The position numbers and the translations under genes are program-made. The notes beneath the pieces are model-generated. The model did no database searches and was not told the origin of the DNA. It saw nothing but the letters and a program-made list of their open reading frames with translations. Below are positions 7,578-8,764 of a DNA stretch of 8,764 nt, piece by piece. Every line of letters begins with the position of its first letter. Within the stretch, counting starts at the first letter, position 1. The stretch is from an uncultured bacterium (GTDB lineage Bacteria; UBA4055), in NCBI GenBank assembly GCA_937873545.1, contig CALMWI010000200.1, positions 1 to 8,764 of the forward strand, in the 5' to 3' direction.

Positions 7578-8143
7578 TGACCGGAGAGAATACAAGATTA
7601 TTTCTTCTTAATCTTGCAAGAGAAAGCATTAAAAGCCGTTTCGAACATACTGATGTCAGAACATATATTGACAAAAATTCCTTCCCGTCAGAAATTCTGG
7701 ATAACGGAGCCTGTTTTGTAACTTTGACAAAGAACAATGATCTTAGAGGGTGCATCGGATCTCTTGAAGCTTACAGACCGCTTTATGAGGATATAATTTC
7801 AAACGCTGTTAATTCAGCTTTCAGGGATAACAGATTCGCTCCGCTTGACAGATCAGAGCTTAACGAGATCAAAATCGAGATATCAATATTGTCTGAAAGG
7901 ATTTTGATAGAATATGATGATTTTTCTGATCTGAAAAAGAAGATAATTCCAAATAAGCATGGAGTTTATCTGACTTACAGCTACAATTCAGCTACATTTC
8001 TCCCGCAGGTATGGGATCAGCTTTACACGCATGAGCAATTTTTCAGCCATCTGTGCAGAAAAGCCGGGTTATCTGCTGATTTTATTTTTTATAACAAGCC
8101 TAAGATCGAAATCTATACTGTAGAACATTTCGAAGAAAAATAA
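7577..8143 (+). CDS. AMMECR1-domain protein
   Basis: The 188-residue protein is a single AMMECR1 domain of nearly full family length. The hallmark LRGCIG lies at 56-61 and is followed by FRDNRFAPL (82-90), EISILS (101-106), TFLPQVW (140-146) and HLCRKAGL (158-165), all expected positions of conservation. The fold is known from archaeal and human members, and the conserved cysteine C59 has been suggested as an active-site residue, but no reaction is established in bacteria. In many genomes this domain is fused to or beside MEMO1-like and radical-SAM proteins; neither is seen here. There is no signal peptide, so it is cytoplasmic. The start overlaps the protease stop (TGATG), indicating translational coupling. 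It is the last gene of the plus-strand run. Confidence 0.92.
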   Translation: MTGENTRLFLLNLARESIKSRFEHTDVRTYIDKNSFPSEILDNGACFVTLTKNNDLRGCIGSLEAYRPLYEDIISNAVNSAFRDNRFAPLDRSELNEIKIEISILSERILIEYDDFSDLKKKIIPNKHGVYLTYSYNSATFLPQVWDQLYTHEQFFSHLCRKAGLSADFIFYNKPKIEIYTVEHFEEK

Positions 8144-8150
8144 ATTATTT
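8138..8150. other. Convergent stop junction with AT palindrome
   Basis: The AMMECR1 stop (TAA, 8141-8143) and the thioredoxin stop (minus strand, 8147-8145) are separated by one A. The surrounding AAATAA-A-TTATTT is a perfect palindrome with a one-base centre. It is too AT-rich and its loop too small for an intrinsic terminator, so transcripts from both sides probably overlap. Confidence 0.6.
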
Positions 8151-8465
8151 ATACTGATCTATAGCGGTTTGCAGCTTGGCTTTCGGAACAAGGCCGATTA
8201 TTGAAGACATTACTTTTCCCTGTTTAAAGAACAGCGTGGAAGGTACGGAAAGGATCCCGTACTCTGCAGCCAGTTCTCCGTCGTGATCTATATCGACATA
8301 ACATACCTTAACATCTCCGTTCTCTTTAACGATCTCGTCGATTATGGGATCGAGTTTCTTGCAGGGGCCGCACCACTCGGCACCGAATTTAACTATAGTA
8401 AGCTGCGCCTGGGTTAAAACCTCATTTTCAAAATTTGACTTTGTGACTTTTAGAGCGTTGCTCAT
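8145..8465 (-). CDS. trxA: Thioredoxin
   Basis: This 106-residue protein is a classical cytoplasmic thioredoxin, a dithiol reductant for ribonucleotide reductase and other enzymes. The active site EWCGPCK has redox cysteines C32 and C35, at the same numbering as Escherichia coli TrxA, and the cis-proline is P75 in SVPST. Length fits a single thioredoxin domain with no signal peptide. An extra cysteine, C55, is outside the active site. The start is well fixed by AAGGAG with GGAG 5 bases before the ATG. It follows the DsbD-like gene by 11 bases on the same strand and is probably co-transcribed with it. If that partner is a DsbD-type reductase, TrxA would be its cytoplasmic electron donor (inference). 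It converges on the AMMECR1 gene with one base between stops. Confidence 0.96.
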   Translation of the reverse strand: MSNALKVTKSNFENEVLTQAQLTIVKFGAEWCGPCKKLDPIIDEIVKENGDVKVCYVDIDHDGELAAEYGILSVPSTLFFKQGKVMSSIIGLVPKAKLQTAIDQYK

Positions 8466-8468
8466 AAC

Positions 8469-8476
8469 TTCTCCTT
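8469..8476 (-). promoter_or_regulatory. Strong ribosome binding site of trxA
   Basis: On the minus strand the sequence reads AAGGAGAA, with GGAG 5 bases before the trxA ATG. It begins immediately after the stop codon of the upstream gene. It is the best Shine-Dalgarno in the window and suggests high translation of thioredoxin. Confidence 0.85.
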
Positions 8477-8764
8477 TTATATATCCGAAACGATTTTTTT
8501 CATTTTCTTCAGCATTCTTTCTCCTTCAACCAGACCCTGAATTTTTTCTTTAACTTCACCGTCTGAGTTAATGAAAAGGATAAGAGGAATGTTCGTTGCA
8601 CCGTACTCCTTATACTGGGTAATGTACTTCTTTGAAAATTCGCTATCTTTATCAGTAAAGTCAAGCTTAATCGGAATGAAATATTTATCGGTAAATTCGA
8701 TAACATCAGGCTGGTTCCATGTGACTTTATCGAGTTCAACGCAATTCATGCACCATTCCGCCCA
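8477..8764 (-). CDS. Thioredoxin-fold protein, C-terminal part, DsbD-like (5' end outside window)
   Basis: The frame is open to the right edge and gives 95 residues starting WAEWCMNCVELD. The CxxC pair is in WCMNC, and NIPLILF near fragment residues 59-65 gives the cis-proline strand, so a complete thioredoxin active site and fold remainder are present. The pattern AEWC..C.ELD followed by VTW and PDV resembles the periplasmic C-terminal domain of DsbD (protein-disulfide reductase), which passes electrons from cytoplasmic thioredoxin across the membrane. The membrane domain that would confirm this lies outside the window. A stand-alone thioredoxin-like protein of the same subfamily is the main alternative. 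The internal ATG at 8749-8747 lies after the CxxC and is not the start. The stop directly precedes the trxA ribosome binding site, suggesting an operon. Confidence 0.82.
   Translation of the reverse strand, partial: WAEWCMNCVELDKVTWNQPDVIEFTDKYFIPIKLDFTDKDSEFSKKYITQYKEYGATNIPLILFINSDGEVKEKIQGLVEGERMLKKMKKIVSDI

Noticed and set aside
7384..7755. Minus-strand open frame across the Ctp-AMMECR1 junction
   Set aside because: It overlaps two well-supported genes and its composition is that of an antisense shadow.
8344..8553. Plus-strand open frame opposite trxA and the DsbD-like gene
   Set aside because: It covers the thioredoxin active site on the other strand and has no recognised motif.
8509..8739. 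Second minus-strand frame overlapping the DsbD-like gene
   Set aside because: The alternative frame carries the CxxC and cis-proline motifs of a thioredoxin fold; this one carries none.

Overview
The window looks like a stretch of ordinary bacterial chromosome, moderately AT-rich by eye (no exact GC figure was computed) and densely coding. It holds eleven protein genes, the outer two cut by the window edges, and no gap longer than 25 bases. No rRNA, tRNA, CRISPR array, transposase, integrase or phage gene was seen. The organism cannot be named. The periplasmic S41 protease has a C-terminal arrangement like that of Bacteroidetes/Chlorobi-type tail proteases, and Shine-Dalgarno signals are present but uneven. 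A Gram-negative bacterium of the FCB group, perhaps an uncultured candidate phylum, is the best guess (low confidence, made without a database search).

Bases 2-8143 form one plus-strand run of nine genes: glutamyl-tRNA synthetase (3' part), dCMP deaminase, DNA primase DnaG, a Crp/Fnr-family regulator, an uncharacterised TPR protein, a small secreted SPOR-domain protein, thymidylate kinase, a carboxy-terminal processing protease and an AMMECR1-domain protein. The first four junctions are 9-23 bases. From the TPR gene on, the genes nearly touch or overlap (1-base gap, 4-base ATGA overlaps twice, 1-base TGATG overlap). No intrinsic terminator is visible inside the run, so it probably behaves as one operon with translational coupling in its second half.

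Bases 8145-8764 are on the minus strand: thioredoxin (TrxA), preceded by the 3' end of a thioredoxin-fold gene resembling the C-terminal domain of DsbD. These two are 11 bases apart and probably co-transcribed. They converge on the plus-strand run with a single base between the two stop codons.

Functionally, the run combines translation (GltX), dTTP supply (dCMP deaminase and Tmk, which bracket thymidylate synthase in the pathway), replication priming (DnaG), and envelope proteins (SPOR protein, Ctp protease). The minus-strand pair concerns thiol redox, probably including electron delivery to the periplasm. I found no convincing new biological system. The parts with least explained function are the TPR protein with its KPE-repeat linker, its coupled SPOR partner, the Crp-like regulator lacking the cAMP-binding signature, and the AMMECR1 protein without its frequent partners.
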